A stretch of DNA of 64,000 nucleotides from Luteimonas terrae (GTDB lineage Bacteria; Pseudomonadota; Gammaproteobacteria; Xanthomonadales; Xanthomonadaceae), in the NCBI RefSeq assembly GCF_004358165.1, contig NZ_SMTG01000003.1, positions 1 to 64,000 of the forward strand. Reading direction: 5' to 3'. Made by a program: the position numbers and the translations under genes. Below, piece after piece: positions 48,549 to 57,018 of the stretch (position 1 is the stretch's first letter; each line of letters begins with the position of its first letter). Below the pieces are notes generated by a model. It saw only the letters and a list, made by a program, of their open reading frames with translations. It made no database searches and was not told the origin of the DNA.

Positions 48549-48986
48549 TCAGCGGGCGGCGATCACCAGCGTGCCCGGACGCCCGCCCTGCTGCCACCAG
48601 TCGCCGGTGCCGGTCACACGCAAGGCGATCGCGCCCTTGCGCATCGCCAGATCCTCGCCGACGCGGCCGCTGGCGACGTAGGCGCCGATCACGTCACGCG
48701 GATCTTCGACGTTGCTGAAACTCGCGGCGCCCGCGTCGATCCGCAGCGCGTCGCCGCCGCGCGCCTTGACGCTGACGCGCACCGGCAGACTGCGCCCGTC
48801 GGTACAGCGCAACTCGCCGCTGCCGCGCGCGGCCCGGTGCTGCACCGACCAGTTGCCGGCGGTGAAGCTCAGTTCGCAGGTCATCGGCTCGGCGGCGACC
48901 GCAAGCATGCATGTCGCGACCAGCAAGGCGCCCGCCCAGACGCGGGGCAGACGAACGCGCAAGCGGCGAGGCGACAGGCGATCCAT
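48549..48986 (-). CDS. Hypothetical exported protein
   Basis: A 145-residue protein with a signal peptide (about 1-32, VWAGALLVATCMLAVAA). The mature part is beta-rich and contains two cysteines (MTCELSF and ELRCTDG) that could form a disulfide, and repeated Gly-rich turns. A segment of the form SVKARGGDALRIDAGAASFS recurs in small periplasmic proteins of unknown function. It lies 77 nt downstream of the Arg/Tyr-rich gene, separated by a terminator. Confidence 0.65.
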   Translation of the reverse strand: MDRLSPRRLRVRLPRVWAGALLVATCMLAVAAEPMTCELSFTAGNWSVQHRAARGSGELRCTDGRSLPVRVSVKARGGDALRIDAGAASFSNVEDPRDVIGAYVASGRVGEDLAMRKGAIALRVTGTGDWWQQGGRPGTLVIAAR

Positions 48987-49005
48987 GCGGCCACGCTAAC
49001 AGAAA

Positions 49006-49033
49006 CGCGCCGCAGCCAAGTGACTGCGGCGCG
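49006..49033 (-). terminator. Rho-independent terminator
   Basis: A 10-bp stem CGCGCCGCAG/CTGCGGCGCG with an 8-nt loop, followed by TTTCTGTT on the minus strand, 30 nt after the stop of the Arg/Tyr-rich exported protein. Confidence 0.7.
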
Positions 49034-49063
49034 CCGGTGGATCCGCAAGCTATGGAGCGTCGA

Positions 49064-49483
49064 TCAGCGCCAGCGGCGATCGCGCGACCGGTCCTGGCGC
49101 GGGTCGTAGTACTGCACCGTGCAACGGCCGCGGCGGTCGCAGGTCTCGCGGCGGACCTGCTTCTCGCGCCAGCCGTGCGCCGGTGCGTGACGCGGCGGCC
49201 CGTTGCGGTAGTGGCGCGCGTTGTAGCGGTTGTCGTAACGCGGCGCCATGCGGTAGTAGGTCGGACGACCGCGATGGTCGTAGGACACACGCAGACGGTC
49301 GTCGTAGTTGCCGCGGTAGTACGGCTGATTGCCGCGCAGCACCACGTCCGCGACGTCGACGATGACCTGCACCAGATCGTCGTTCGACTGCGCATGCGCC
49401 GGGGCCGGCGCGAACGCGGCGGCGCTCAGGCCTGCCGCAAGGAGACCGGGGGCGAGCCAACGGGTCAGGGCATGTGTCGTCAT
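49064..49483 (-). CDS. Exported Arg/Tyr-rich small protein
   Basis: A 139-residue protein with a signal peptide (LAPGLLAAGLSAAAFAPAPA, cleavage near AHAQS). The mature part is very rich in Arg, Tyr, Asn and Asp in a low-complexity order (YDNRYNARHYRNGP, YDPRQDRSRDRRWR), with a cysteine pair near the end (CDRRGRC). The start MTTHALTRW fits the signal peptide. Two LacI-type operator candidates lie upstream, so it may be regulated by sugar or stress. Function unknown. Confidence 0.7.
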   Translation of the reverse strand: MTTHALTRWLAPGLLAAGLSAAAFAPAPAHAQSNDDLVQVIVDVADVVLRGNQPYYRGNYDDRLRVSYDHRGRPTYYRMAPRYDNRYNARHYRNGPPRHAPAHGWREKQVRRETCDRRGRCTVQYYDPRQDRSRDRRWR

Positions 49484-49613
49484 GGCGTTCTCTCCAGTGG
49501 CCGCCACCGCGGCGGCCCGATGGATCGAACATGGCGCTCCGGCGATGAACAGGTGTGCAATTTCAGCGCCTGCAGCCGCTTCGAGCCGGTCGCGTAAATA
49601 AACGGTTCAAACT

Positions 49614-49644
49614 GTAAACGTTTACCGGCGATGCAAGCGTTTGC
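49614..49644 (-). promoter_or_regulatory. Two tandem LacI/GalR-type operator candidates
   Basis: GTAAACGTTTAC at 49614-49625 is a perfect 12-bp palindrome with the AACGTT core of LacI-family sites, and GCAAGCGTTTGC at 49633-49644 is a near-identical partner centred 19 nt away. They lie between the HAD gene and the Arg/Tyr-rich gene. A related half-site, AACGTTTAC, is at 51165-51173 before the sugar dehydrogenase. Confidence 0.5.
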
Positions 49645-49661
49645 AGCCCGTGGGACGACGA

Positions 49662-50387
49662 TCAGCGCACATCCGCACGCGCGGCGAGCATCGCCACCGC
49701 CGCCGGCAGTTCGGCAGGTTCGGCCACGACGCACATGCGCTCTTCGCCCGACACGATTTCCGCTTCGGTCTCGTGCGCCCAGGTCGTGCGATACGGCATG
49801 TGCACGCCCCAACCGCCGAGCGCGAGGACCGGCGCGATGTCGGAACGCAGGGAATTGCCGATCATCAGGAATTCGCCGGCGCCGGCATCGAACTCCGCCA
49901 GCACGCGCGCATAGGTCGGCGCATCCTTCTCGCTGACGATCTCGATGCGCCGGAACAGATCCGACAGGCCGGAATCGCGCACCTTCGCTTCCTGATGGAA
50001 CAGATCGCCTTTGGTGATCAGCACTACTTCGAACTCCGAGGCGACCGCCTCGACCGCCCGACGGATCCCCGGCAACAGTTCGACCGGGTGGCGCAGCAGC
50101 CCCTTGGCCATTTCGACGATGCGATGCAGATCGAGCGCTGCGATGCGACCGCCGGTGATCTGGGTGGCCGACTCGATCATCGACAGCGTCATGCCTTTGA
50201 CGCCGTAACCGAACACGGCAATGTTCGCCGTCTCCACCGCGTACAGCGCGTCGAGCACGCGCACGTCGGCGAGGTCCACGTAATGGCCCACGATGCGTTC
50301 GAACTCGGCCTGCGCCTCGTCGAAATAATCCTGGCTGCGCCAGAGGGTGTCGTCGGCGTCGAAGCCGACCAGTCGGATCTGCGTCAT
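49662..50387 (-). CDS. HAD family hydrolase
   Basis: A 241-residue HAD phosphatase with motif I LVGFDADDTLWRS (nucleophile Asp10, acid Asp12), motif II VVLITKGD (Thr), a Lys in motif III (ETAKV-like HQEAKVRD) and motif IV GNSLRSDIAP. The helical cap (about 20-90) follows motif I, so it is a C1-capped member. Substrates of this subgroup are small phosphomonoesters; the exact one cannot be named. A promoter region with LacI-type sites lies beyond its stop and belongs to the next gene. Confidence 0.8.
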   Translation of the reverse strand: MTQIRLVGFDADDTLWRSQDYFDEAQAEFERIVGHYVDLADVRVLDALYAVETANIAVFGYGVKGMTLSMIESATQITGGRIAALDLHRIVEMAKGLLRHPVELLPGIRRAVEAVASEFEVVLITKGDLFHQEAKVRDSGLSDLFRRIEIVSEKDAPTYARVLAEFDAGAGEFLMIGNSLRSDIAPVLALGGWGVHMPYRTTWAHETEAEIVSGEERMCVVAEPAELPAAVAMLAARADVR

Positions 50388-50453
50388 GCGTGGATTATGC
50401 CTTCAGGGGCGCCGCATCCTCATGCTTGCCATATCTCGCGACCTCCATGAAAA

Positions 50454-50475
50454 AGGGCGGCCCGAAGGCCGCCCT
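50454..50475 (-). terminator. Rho-independent terminator with UUCG loop
   Basis: A 9-bp perfect stem AGGGCGGCC/GGCCGCCCT closed by TTCG (minus strand) and followed by TTTTC, 36 nt past the EF-hand gene's stop codon. Confidence 0.8.
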
Positions 50476-50510
50476 CTCGAACATCGCGTCGGTTTACGCG
50501 ATCACGCAAA

Positions 50511-50879
50511 TCACTCTTCCGCGGCGCCGGCACCTGCGGCCTGACGGTTCACGTAGTCGCGATACTCTTCCGGGGTGATGAAGCCATCGCCGTCGGCGTC
50601 GACCTCACTGAAGACCTGCGCCAGTCCCTCGAGGCCTGCCGCCTCGGCCTGGCTCAGCTTGCCGTCACCGTCGGTGTCGAGGTCGGCCCACGTCACCTGA
50701 CCCTGCTGCGCCTGCGGCGCTTCTGCCGTGGCGTCCTGCGCATAATCCTGCGTGGTGGTCGGCGGCGGCTGGGTGGCGTCCTGCGTGGAGGACGTCGGGT
50801 CCTGCGCAAAGGCCAACGGCATGGCCATGGCAACACCCAGGGCGATGGTGGCGATCAGCGGCTTGCGTGCGTTCTTCAT
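50511..50879 (-). CDS. Exported EF-hand protein
   Basis: A 122-residue protein with a signal peptide (LIATIALGVAMAMPLAFA, cleavage near 25), a Thr/Gln/Pro-rich low-complexity stretch (27-60), and two EF-hand loops: DLDTDGDGKLSQAEA and EVDADGDGFITPEEY, each with canonical Asp/Gly ligands. It should bind calcium in the periplasm or outside the cell. Proteins like this are common in xanthomonads and their role is not known. Confidence 0.85.
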   Translation of the reverse strand: MKNARKPLIATIALGVAMAMPLAFAQDPTSSTQDATQPPPTTTQDYAQDATAEAPQAQQGQVTWADLDTDGDGKLSQAEAAGLEGLAQVFSEVDADGDGFITPEEYRDYVNRQAAGAGAAEE

Positions 50880-51260
50880 GAGCGTCTTCTCCAGTTTCCA
50901 AACTTGGGTTTTGCGCGGGGTGGTGATGCATCCTCGTCGTGGATCACCGCACGGCCCCAGCTTGCAGTCGCCCGAATGAACGACGCACGGGCCAAGGAAC
51001 CGGCGACTTACGAGGGCTTAACCACATCAGCTGCGCAAGCGCATAGACGAAGATTCAGCCGGCGTGAGCACGCGCGCGCGAAACGCGCCATGGCGGCGAT
51101 GCGCGTGCTCACGTTGTGTCGCGGTGATCGCGACGATCCACGTCCGAACGACTGAACCGAACACAACGTTTACAGGGTGGAGACCTTCGCACGAAACACC
51201 GGTCTGTCCGGGTCCGTGTGCGACACTCGGGTTTTCCCCGATTGCGCCACGGAGCCACGC
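50880..51260. other. 381-bp divergent intergenic region
   Basis: No gene is supported. It holds promoters for the EF-hand gene (left) and the sugar dehydrogenase (right), a 12-bp inverted repeat at 51064-51112, and AACGTTTAC at 51165-51173, which resembles half of the LacI-type sites at 49614-49644. I cannot place a -10/-35 pair with confidence. Confidence 0.5.
51064..51112. repeat. Perfect 12-bp inverted repeat with nested hairpin
   Basis: GTGAGCACGCGC and GCGCGTGCTCAC flank 25 nt containing the smaller GCGCG-AAA-CGCGC. No T-run follows. Confidence 0.45.
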
Positions 51261-52457
51261 ATGAAGCACGCCCGCCCGCTCGTCCTCACCACACTCGCCG
51301 CCTCGCTGCTCTGGCTGTCGGGCTGCGACGGCAATGCCGCCAACGGTGCCACGCAGACCGCTGCGCCGCAGGCGCAGGCCGACGCGCCCGCGCAAGCCGC
51401 GGTGCCCGTCGGCGATGCGATCGAAGGCCTGCCGTTCGCGAGCAGCGCCATCGCGACGTTCAACGAGCCGTGGGCGATCGGGTTCCTGCCCGACGGCAGC
51501 GTGCTGGTCACCGAGAAGAACGGCGTGCTCAAGCATGTGGCGATGCCCGGCGGCGAGACCCGCGAGATTTCCGGCGTGCCGACCGTTGCCTATGCGGGCC
51601 AGGGCGGCCTGGGTGACGTCAAGCCGCATCCGCAGTTCGCGCAGAACGGCATCGTCTATCTGAGCTACGCCGAGGATGGCGAAGGCGGCCGCGGCGCGGC
51701 CGTCGCGCGTGGCCGCCTCGATCTCGACGCGGGCACGCTGCAGGACGTGTCGGTGGTCTGGCGCCAGGTGCCCAAGGTCAGCGGCAACGGCCACTACGGT
51801 CATCGCATCGCTTTCGACGGCGACGGCAAGCTGTGGATCTCGTCGGGCGAACGCCAGAAGTTCGACCCGTCGCAGGACATGCAGTCGAACATGGGCAAGA
51901 TGGTTCGCCTTAACGACGACGGCAGCGTGCCGGACGACAATCCCTTCGCCGGCAAGGGCGAGATCGCCTCGCAGGTCTGGTCGCTGGGTCACCGCAATCC
52001 GCTCGGCATCGCCTTCGATTCCCAGGGCCGCCTGTGGAACAGCGAGATGGGCCCGGCCGGTGGCGACGAACTCAACCTCGTCAAGCGCGGCGCGAACTAC
52101 GGCTATCCGATCGTCTCCAACGGCGACCATTACGACGGCAAGCCGATCCCCGACCACGACACGCGCCCGGAATTCGAGAAGCCGGCGATCACCTGGACAC
52201 CGGTCATCTCGCCGTCGAGCCTGATGTTCTACAGCGGCACGCTGTTCCCCGAATGGACCGGCAACGCCTTCATCGGCGGCCTCTCGGGCCAGACGCTGGT
52301 GCGCGTGGAAATCGACGGCGAGTCGGCACGCGAAGCCGAGCGCTTCCCGATGGGCGGCCGCATCCGTGACGTGCAGCAGGGACCGGACGGCGCGCTGTAC
52401 GTGATCGAGGACGGCAAGGACGGCCGCCTGATCCGGCTGGCACCGCGCGAGGGCTGA
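51261..52457 (+). CDS. PQQ-dependent aldose sugar dehydrogenase-like lipoprotein
   Basis: A 398-residue protein with a lipobox (SLLWLSGC, Cys23) and a Gln/Ala-rich linker. The body is a six-bladed propeller of the glucose/sorbosone dehydrogenase family, with [19 protein letters not shown] at the front, [21 protein letters not shown] in the middle, and [20 protein letters not shown] near the active site. The family oxidises aldoses with PQQ in the periplasm. The organism must make or import PQQ; no pqq genes are in the window. GGAG lies 8 nt before the ATG. Confidence 0.85.
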   Translation: MKHARPLVLTTLAASLLWLSGCDGNAANGATQTAAPQAQADAPAQAAVPVGDAIEGLPFASSAIATFNEPWAIGFLPDGSVLVTEKNGVLKHVAMPGGETREISGVPTVAYAGQGGLGDVKPHPQFAQNGIVYLSYAEDGEGGRGAAVARGRLDLDAGTLQDVSVVWRQVPKVSGNGHYGHRIAFDGDGKLWISSGERQKFDPSQDMQSNMGKMVRLNDDGSVPDDNPFAGKGEIASQVWSLGHRNPLGIAFDSQGRLWNSEMGPAGGDELNLVKRGANYGYPIVSNGDHYDGKPIPDHDTRPEFEKPAITWTPVISPSSLMFYSGTLFPEWTGNAFIGGLSGQTLVRVEIDGESAREAERFPMGGRIRDVQQGPDGALYVIEDGKDGRLIRLAPREG

Positions 52458-52475
52458 TCGCCCACGCAGGAATCG

Positions 52476-52503
52476 AAGGCCGCGGGCGACCGCGGCCTTT
52501 CTT
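52476..52503 (+). terminator. Terminator of the sugar dehydrogenase gene
   Basis: A 10-bp stem AAGGCCGCGG/CCGCGGCCTT with a GCGA loop, followed by TCTTA, begins 18 nt after the stop codon. Confidence 0.75.
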
Positions 52504-52511
52504 ATGGCCGA

Positions 52512-52730
52512 CTCAGAACCTGTTCAAAGTCCGTCGCGAGTGCAGTCGGATGGCGCGTGGCGGAGCGCGGAAAGCGCAGCGTATGTGCGAATACGTGAGT
52601 ATTTGTGGCCGCATGCGGCCACCCTTTGGGCCAGCAACAAACGCTGCCAGGCGCCGCCTCGCGGCGACACCTTCGAGCACCGCACTCGCGCCAACTGGCA
52701 AGCGCGGCAGGAGTTTGAACAGGTTCTCAG
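52512..52730 (-). mobile_element. 219-bp MITE-like element, copy 1
   Basis: The ends CTCAGAACCTGTTCAAAGTC and, inverted, CTGAGAACCTGTTCAAACTC match at 18 of 20 positions, so the ends form 21-bp inverted repeats. Inside is an 18-bp perfect palindrome GTGGCCGCATGCGGCCAC (52605-52622). No transposase or reading frame of merit. A shorter relative is at 63473-63589. The right end contains the stop codon of the lytic transglycosylase gene. Confidence 0.7.
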
Positions 52731-53524
52731 AGGGCCGGGCGCTCGACCGGATTGCCCATCGCCGCCCGGTAGCGCACGTACAGGGCCTGCACCTTGGCGA
52801 TGTAGGCGCGCGTCTCGGCATAGGGCGGCACACCGTCGAAGCGGTCCACCGTGCCGATGCCCGCGTTGTAGGCCGCCAGCGCCAGCGTGCGGTCGCCCTT
52901 GTAGCGCCGCAGCAGGCCGCGCAGGTGCTGCGCGCCCGCGCGGATGGACTCGGCCGGCGCATCCGCATCCTTCACGCCGTAGTCGGCGATCACGTCGGGC
53001 ATCAACTGCATGACGCCGCGCGCGCCCTTCGACGACACCGCATCGGCATCGAAGCCGCTTTCTGCATGCGCGATCGCGCGCAGCCAGGCTTCGTCGAGTC
53101 CATAGGTCTTCGCGTTCGCCGTGAACAGCACCGAATGCGGCGCGAGCTGCGGCGTGCCGACGTTGCCCAGTCCCTCGTGCGCCGGCTCGCCGGGCGGCGT
53201 CTGCACGGTGAAGCGCAGGTACTCGCGTGCGCCCGGCAACCGTCGCGTGCCGTAGACCAGCACGCCATCCTGCTCGCGCTCGTACAGCACGCCGCTGAAG
53301 ACGCCCATCGCCCCCCACAGATTCGGCGTCTGCACCGCATCGTCGGGAATCTCGCGCGCCTCGCATTTCGAGCCGGGCTCGGGCGCGGTCGACAGGCTGA
53401 CCGTGCCGTCCTTGACGCAGCGCCAGATCGTGCGCGCCTGCACCGTGGATGCGGCCGCCAGCGCGCAGCACGCCAGCAGCGCGATGGCCAGCGGCCGGTA
53501 CGGCACTCGACGGACTGTGGGCAT
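52727..53524 (-). CDS. Lytic transglycosylase with DUF4124-like N-terminal module
   Basis: A 265-residue exported protein. A signal peptide (about 1-30) precedes a short DUF4124-like segment ([20 protein letters not shown], with Cys pair), then an SLT domain from about 135: the catalytic Glu155 in [34 protein letters not shown] and [20 protein letters not shown]. It cleaves peptidoglycan glycan strands to anhydro-muropeptides in the periplasm. The start [10 protein letters not shown] fits the signal peptide. Its last codon and stop lie in the end of a repeat element. Confidence 0.88.
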   Translation of the reverse strand: MPTVRRVPYRPLAIALLACCALAAASTVQARTIWRCVKDGTVSLSTAPEPGSKCEAREIPDDAVQTPNLWGAMGVFSGVLYEREQDGVLVYGTRRLPGAREYLRFTVQTPPGEPAHEGLGNVGTPQLAPHSVLFTANAKTYGLDEAWLRAIAHAESGFDADAVSSKGARGVMQLMPDVIADYGVKDADAPAESIRAGAQHLRGLLRRYKGDRTLALAAYNAGIGTVDRFDGVPPYAETRAYIAKVQALYVRYRAAMGNPVERPAL

Positions 53525-53627
53525 GGCGGCACCGGCGGCAGCGCGCGACACGGCGTCGCGCAGGCGCGCATTGTGTCCGAACCGGTGTGCGGCCATCATC
53601 GTCGCCCCCGGAACGAGCCCCGCCCCG

Positions 53628-54146
53628 ATGCCGCACTGGTCGTCGCTGATCCGCGAAGTCCCCGACTTCCCCAAACCCGGCATCGTGTTCAAGGACATCA
53701 CGCCGGTGCTCGCCGATGCGCGCGGGTTCGCCGGTGCGATCGATGCGATGGCGGCACCATGGCGCGACGCGGTGCCCGACGCCTTCATCGGCATCGAGTC
53801 GCGCGGCTTCATCTTCGCCGCCGCGCTGGCGCAGGCCCTGGGGACCGGCTTCGTGCCGGTGCGCAAGCCGGGCAAGCTGCCGGCGCAGGTGATCGCGCAC
53901 GACTACGCGCTCGAATACGGCCGCGACCGCCTGGAGATGCACGCCGATGCCCTGCGGCCCGGCGCGCGGGTGGTGCTGGTGGATGACGTGCTGGCGACCG
54001 GCGGCACCCTGCGGGCTGCGCTGTCGCTGGCGCAGCGGCAAGGGGCGACCGTGACCGGCGCCGCCGTACTGGTCGAGCTGCCTGCGCTGCGCGGACGCGC
54101 GCTGTGGGATGTCGCCGCGCCGCTGCACGTCGCGCTCCAGGGCTGA
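53628..54146 (+). CDS. apt: Adenine phosphoribosyltransferase
   Basis: A 172-residue purine-salvage enzyme making AMP from adenine and [22 protein letters not shown] near the start binds adenine, [17 protein letters not shown] and [12 protein letters not shown] follow, and [18 protein letters not shown] is the PRPP loop. Length is standard. It diverges from the lytic transglycosylase gene across 103 nt. The start [11 protein letters not shown] was chosen by family; a longer upstream frame overlaps the divergent gene. Confidence 0.95.
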   Translation: MPHWSSLIREVPDFPKPGIVFKDITPVLADARGFAGAIDAMAAPWRDAVPDAFIGIESRGFIFAAALAQALGTGFVPVRKPGKLPAQVIAHDYALEYGRDRLEMHADALRPGARVVLVDDVLATGGTLRAALSLAQRQGATVTGAAVLVELPALRGRALWDVAAPLHVALQG

Positions 54147-54219
54147 CGCAACCGGACATTGCCGCCGCACCGACGCGATGTGACGCAGGCTGGCGGGAGT
54201 CGTCCTGCGGACAACCGTG

Positions 54220-54699
54220 ATGCACATCGAACGCCTGCTGCTGGCGCCCCGCGACTGGGTGCCGAACAATCCGACGATCCCCGTCCGCGTCTATCGCGGC
54301 CTGCGTCTGGCCGATGGCAGCGTGCCGGACGCCACCGCGTTCGAGGCGATGTTCGATGCGAATGGCTGGCCACCGGACTGGCGCGGCAGCGTCTACGACT
54401 ACCACCACTACCACTCGAGCGCGCACGAGGTGCTGGGCGTATACGCGGGCAGCGCGCGACTGCTGCTGGGTGGTCCGGGCGGAGAGGCGGTTCGCGTCGA
54501 GGCCGGCGACGCGCTGATGCTGCCGGCCGGAACCGGTCACTGCCGGCTCGAGGCCGACTCCGCCTTCCGCGTGGTCGGCGCCTACCCGACCGGGCAGGAA
54601 TGGGACGTGCTGCGCGAAGCGCCGGATGCGGCGACACGCGCGCGCATCCTCGGGTTGCCGGTGCCGCCGCGGGATCCCGTCGACGGCACCGCCTTCTGA
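54220..54699 (+). CDS. Cupin domain protein (YjlB-like)
   Basis: A 159-residue cytoplasmic protein with a central cupin barrel: YDYHHYHSSAHEVLGVYAG carries His/Glu metal ligands of motif 1 and LPAGTGHCRLEADSAFRVVG those of motif 2. The YjlB group is widespread but its substrate is unknown. An in-frame GTG one codon upstream is the only start variant. It converges on the exported protein at 54704 with 4 nt between. Confidence 0.75.
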   Translation: MHIERLLLAPRDWVPNNPTIPVRVYRGLRLADGSVPDATAFEAMFDANGWPPDWRGSVYDYHHYHSSAHEVLGVYAGSARLLLGGPGGEAVRVEAGDALMLPAGTGHCRLEADSAFRVVGAYPTGQEWDVLREAPDAATRARILGLPVPPRDPVDGTAF

Positions 54700-54703
54700 C
54701 GCG

Positions 54704-55159
54704 TCAGGGCGTTGTCGGTGCCGCTGCCGGTGCCGAGCGACGCTTGGCCTGTTCCAGCAGCGTGGCAAAGCGCGCCTGGCGCAGCTGGTCGCCCAGCTGC
54801 GTGCATTGCGGACCCACCGGGCGGCCCTGCAATTGCGTGCGCATGGTGCCGGCGACCTGGTCGAACTGGCTGTCGAAGGCCTTCACCGCCGCGGCGAATG
54901 CCGGCGTGTCCGGTTCGGCGGCGCTGGCGGCGACGTAGTCGGGATTGTTGATGCGGAACTGCGCGACGCCGGTGTCGAGCGCCTGCGCGCCAGCGGCGTC
55001 CGTTGCGCAGAACTCGCGGAAGATCGCGACCTGGCGGTCGAAGACATGGGCGCCCATGTAGGCGGCCTGCGCATCGGTGATCGGCGCGTCCTGCGCGAAT
55101 GCGGGTGTGCCAACGGCGGCGAGGGACAGCGCGATGCAGGCGGTGCGGAGGATCGACAT
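54704..55159 (-). CDS. Hypothetical exported protein
   Basis: A 151-residue protein with a signal peptide (MSILRTACIALSLAAVGTPA, cleavage after FA). The mature part is mainly helical with Ala/Gln-rich segments and two cysteines (EFCATDAAGAQ and GPQCTQLGDQ) that could pair. No family recognised. It has no clear partner; the next gene upstream is the SRAP-like gene, 57 nt away, same strand. Confidence 0.65.
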   Translation of the reverse strand: MSILRTACIALSLAAVGTPAFAQDAPITDAQAAYMGAHVFDRQVAIFREFCATDAAGAQALDTGVAQFRINNPDYVAASAAEPDTPAFAAAVKAFDSQFDQVAGTMRTQLQGRPVGPQCTQLGDQLRQARFATLLEQAKRRSAPAAAPTTP

Positions 55160-55216
55160 GGGGGCTCCGGGACGATGGGGTCGGCGCCACCCTATCGGAG
55201 CCGTGTGAGATTTCCG

Positions 55217-55924
55217 TCAGTCGTCCTCATCCAGTACTTCGTCGTCCAGCGATGTGTCCTCGGCCCCGGCTTCGGCAGGCTCGAGCAGGGTGTAGTCGTC
55301 GACCACGCGGCTGCGGATCCGCCGGGAGACCGGCCAGGTTTCCAGTGCGGGTTGTGGCAGGCGCGCCAGCCGACGCGCATCGGGCGCGGGACCGGCCATC
55401 CAGTCGAGCAGCGCGTCCGCGGCCAGGAACAGCGGGCCGTCCGGCGACAGCGGCGCCGGGATCGCCGGGTTCTCCATGGTGAGCATCGCGAACGACGCCA
55501 GCGGTGGCAGCTCGCGTTCCCACAGATCCCAAAGGCCTGCCGCGAACAGCAGACCGCCGCTGCGCGCCTGGATGAAATGCGGCACCGGCCGGTCGCCGCT
55601 GCGGTCCCATTTGTAATACCCGTTCATGGGCACGACGCATCTATGCGACGCCCAGGGCCGCGCATAGATGCGGCTGGTCGGTGCGCGCTTGAGGCGCGCG
55701 GTGATGGTGCTGTACGCGGTTTCCGGCAGTTTCGACCAGCGCGGCACCAGCCCCCAGCGCAGCGTGTCGACGACCACTTCGCCGTCCTGCATCCGCAACA
55801 CCAGCGCATCGCCATCGGATGCGATGTTGTAGCGCGGGGGCGCATCCGCCAGCGCGGTCGCGACATCCCGTGACAGGACATCCGGCACCGATTCATCGGC
55901 GATGGCCTGCACGAACCTACGCAT
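55217..55924 (-). CDS. SRAP (YedK/HMCES)-like protein lacking catalytic residues
   Basis: A 235-residue protein of the SRAP fold: RYNIASDGDALVLR, the diagnostic LRWGLVPRWSKLP, and WPVSRRIRS near the end. Active SRAP proteins begin Met-Cys-Gly-Arg and crosslink through Cys2 to abasic sites in single-stranded DNA. Here the N-terminus reads MRRFVQ; the N-A-R-x-E motif reads TARLKR, the GFYEW motif reads GYYKWD, and the IHDRMP motif is absent. All four known catalytic positions (Cys2, Asn, Glu, His) appear lost. An ATG 16 codons upstream does not restore Cys2. It may be a DNA-binding pseudoenzyme. Confidence 0.72.
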   Translation of the reverse strand: MRRFVQAIADESVPDVLSRDVATALADAPPRYNIASDGDALVLRMQDGEVVVDTLRWGLVPRWSKLPETAYSTITARLKRAPTSRIYARPWASHRCVVPMNGYYKWDRSGDRPVPHFIQARSGGLLFAAGLWDLWERELPPLASFAMLTMENPAIPAPLSPDGPLFLAADALLDWMAGPAPDARRLARLPQPALETWPVSRRIRSRVVDDYTLLEPAEAGAEDTSLDDEVLDEDD

Positions 55925-56069
55925 TGCAGGTGCGGCAACGAAGAACTGCGTGTGCGGACGCCGGCATGGCACCAGCCTGCGGCGCGCGGCGTGAAGCGTC
56001 TGCGGAATTCACACCCACGTACCGTTCGCACGCCCACCTTGGGCACTCTCCCAACGCCGGAAGACCGTC

Positions 56070-56270
56070 ATGCAGATGCCGAATCCCACGCGCCCGCCGA
56101 CACCCTCCGAAGACGTGCCGGGCAGCATTCCCCATCCGATGCACGACCCGATGCCGGATCAGCCGGTCGATCCGCCGTTGCCGACGCCGGGCGACCCCGA
56201 GCGCGATCCGCAGCCGAGCCAGGATCCGCCGCCGCCGAACGCGCCGCAGGATCCGCCTCAAACGTACTGA
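56070..56270 (+). CDS. Proline-rich small protein
   Basis: A 66-residue frame with about one-third proline and many Asp/Gln (PHPMHDPMPDQPVDPPLPTP). No membrane or signal segment. Short Pro/Asp-rich proteins of this kind are found in xanthomonads. The frame is intact, but low-complexity composition limits confidence; function unknown. Confidence 0.5.
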   Translation: MQMPNPTRPPTPSEDVPGSIPHPMHDPMPDQPVDPPLPTPGDPERDPQPSQDPPPPNAPQDPPQTY

Positions 56271-56281
56271 GTTGCAGTGAT

Positions 56282-56521
56282 TCAGTGCACCGCGAGCGAC
56301 AGCGGTGCGGTCACGACCGGCTGGCCGCGGGATCCGCACGCAGCGCGACACCAGAGCCGGCATGCGAGATCGCGCACCCGGTCCCAGCGCGGCGCATAGC
56401 CGGCCGCTGTCCAGATGCGGCGCATGACCGGTTCTACATCACTCCATTCGAGGTCCGGGTACTTGTCCCGGCACAGGCGCACCATGGCGCCGATCAGCAC
56501 TTCATGACGTGACGTCGTCAT
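56282..56521 (-). CDS. Small hypothetical protein
   Basis: A 79-residue frame with ordinary composition in its first half: EVLIGAMVRLCRDKYPDLEW and SDVEPVMRRIWTAAGYAPRW, a probably helical region, then a Cys-containing tail. I do not recognise the family. It lies beside other small genes of similar size. Confidence 0.5.
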   Translation of the reverse strand: MTTSRHEVLIGAMVRLCRDKYPDLEWSDVEPVMRRIWTAAGYAPRWDRVRDLACRLWCRAACGSRGQPVVTAPLSLAVH

Positions 56522-56602
56522 CGCAGCGGTCCGTCCTCTCCTCCGGACCGCCGACGTTCGAGCAGGCGGTATTAAACCCCTGTGAAAACCGGGCTGCGGG
56601 CC

Positions 56603-56869
56603 TCAGGCCTCGATGCTCGCCGGCGCGGGGTCCGTCGCAGGCGACGGCACGTACGTCCGTTCGCGTTCGTAGCCGCCGTCGGCACCGAAGACGCGCACCG
56701 TTGCGCCGCGCAGCAGGATCTGCGGATCCGCGGCCAGCATATCGAGTGCCGAAGACCGGCTGACGTGGCGCGAGTGCGCGCCGCCGGCGCCCGCATCGGC
56801 GAGTTCCCAGTCGAAGGTCGCGGCGTTGTGCCGCAGGGTGAAGCTGAAAGGAGGCATTGCGGTGTCCAT
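56603..56869 (-). CDS. Small hypothetical protein
   Basis: An 88-residue frame: MPPFSFTLRHNAATFDWELA, then SALDMLAADPQILLRGATVR and VFGADGGYERERTY, which would suit a small beta-rich fold. No signal peptide. It converges on nothing and diverges from the DUF421 gene. Start at 56869 or at the Met four codons later. Confidence 0.45.
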   Translation of the reverse strand: MDTAMPPFSFTLRHNAATFDWELADAGAGGAHSRHVSRSSALDMLAADPQILLRGATVRVFGADGGYERERTYVPSPATDPAPASIEA

Positions 56870-57018
56870 CGACCGGAGGGGGGCGGCCGGGCACTGCGCT
56901 ATCTTCGAGCCCTCGGCATGACGGGGCCGTGTGGAATGAAGACGTCGCCCGTTCACTATTGCGCCACGCGCCTCGGGCGATACAGCGGTGCCGGTCCTCG
57001 ACGGATCGCGGAGGCGCC

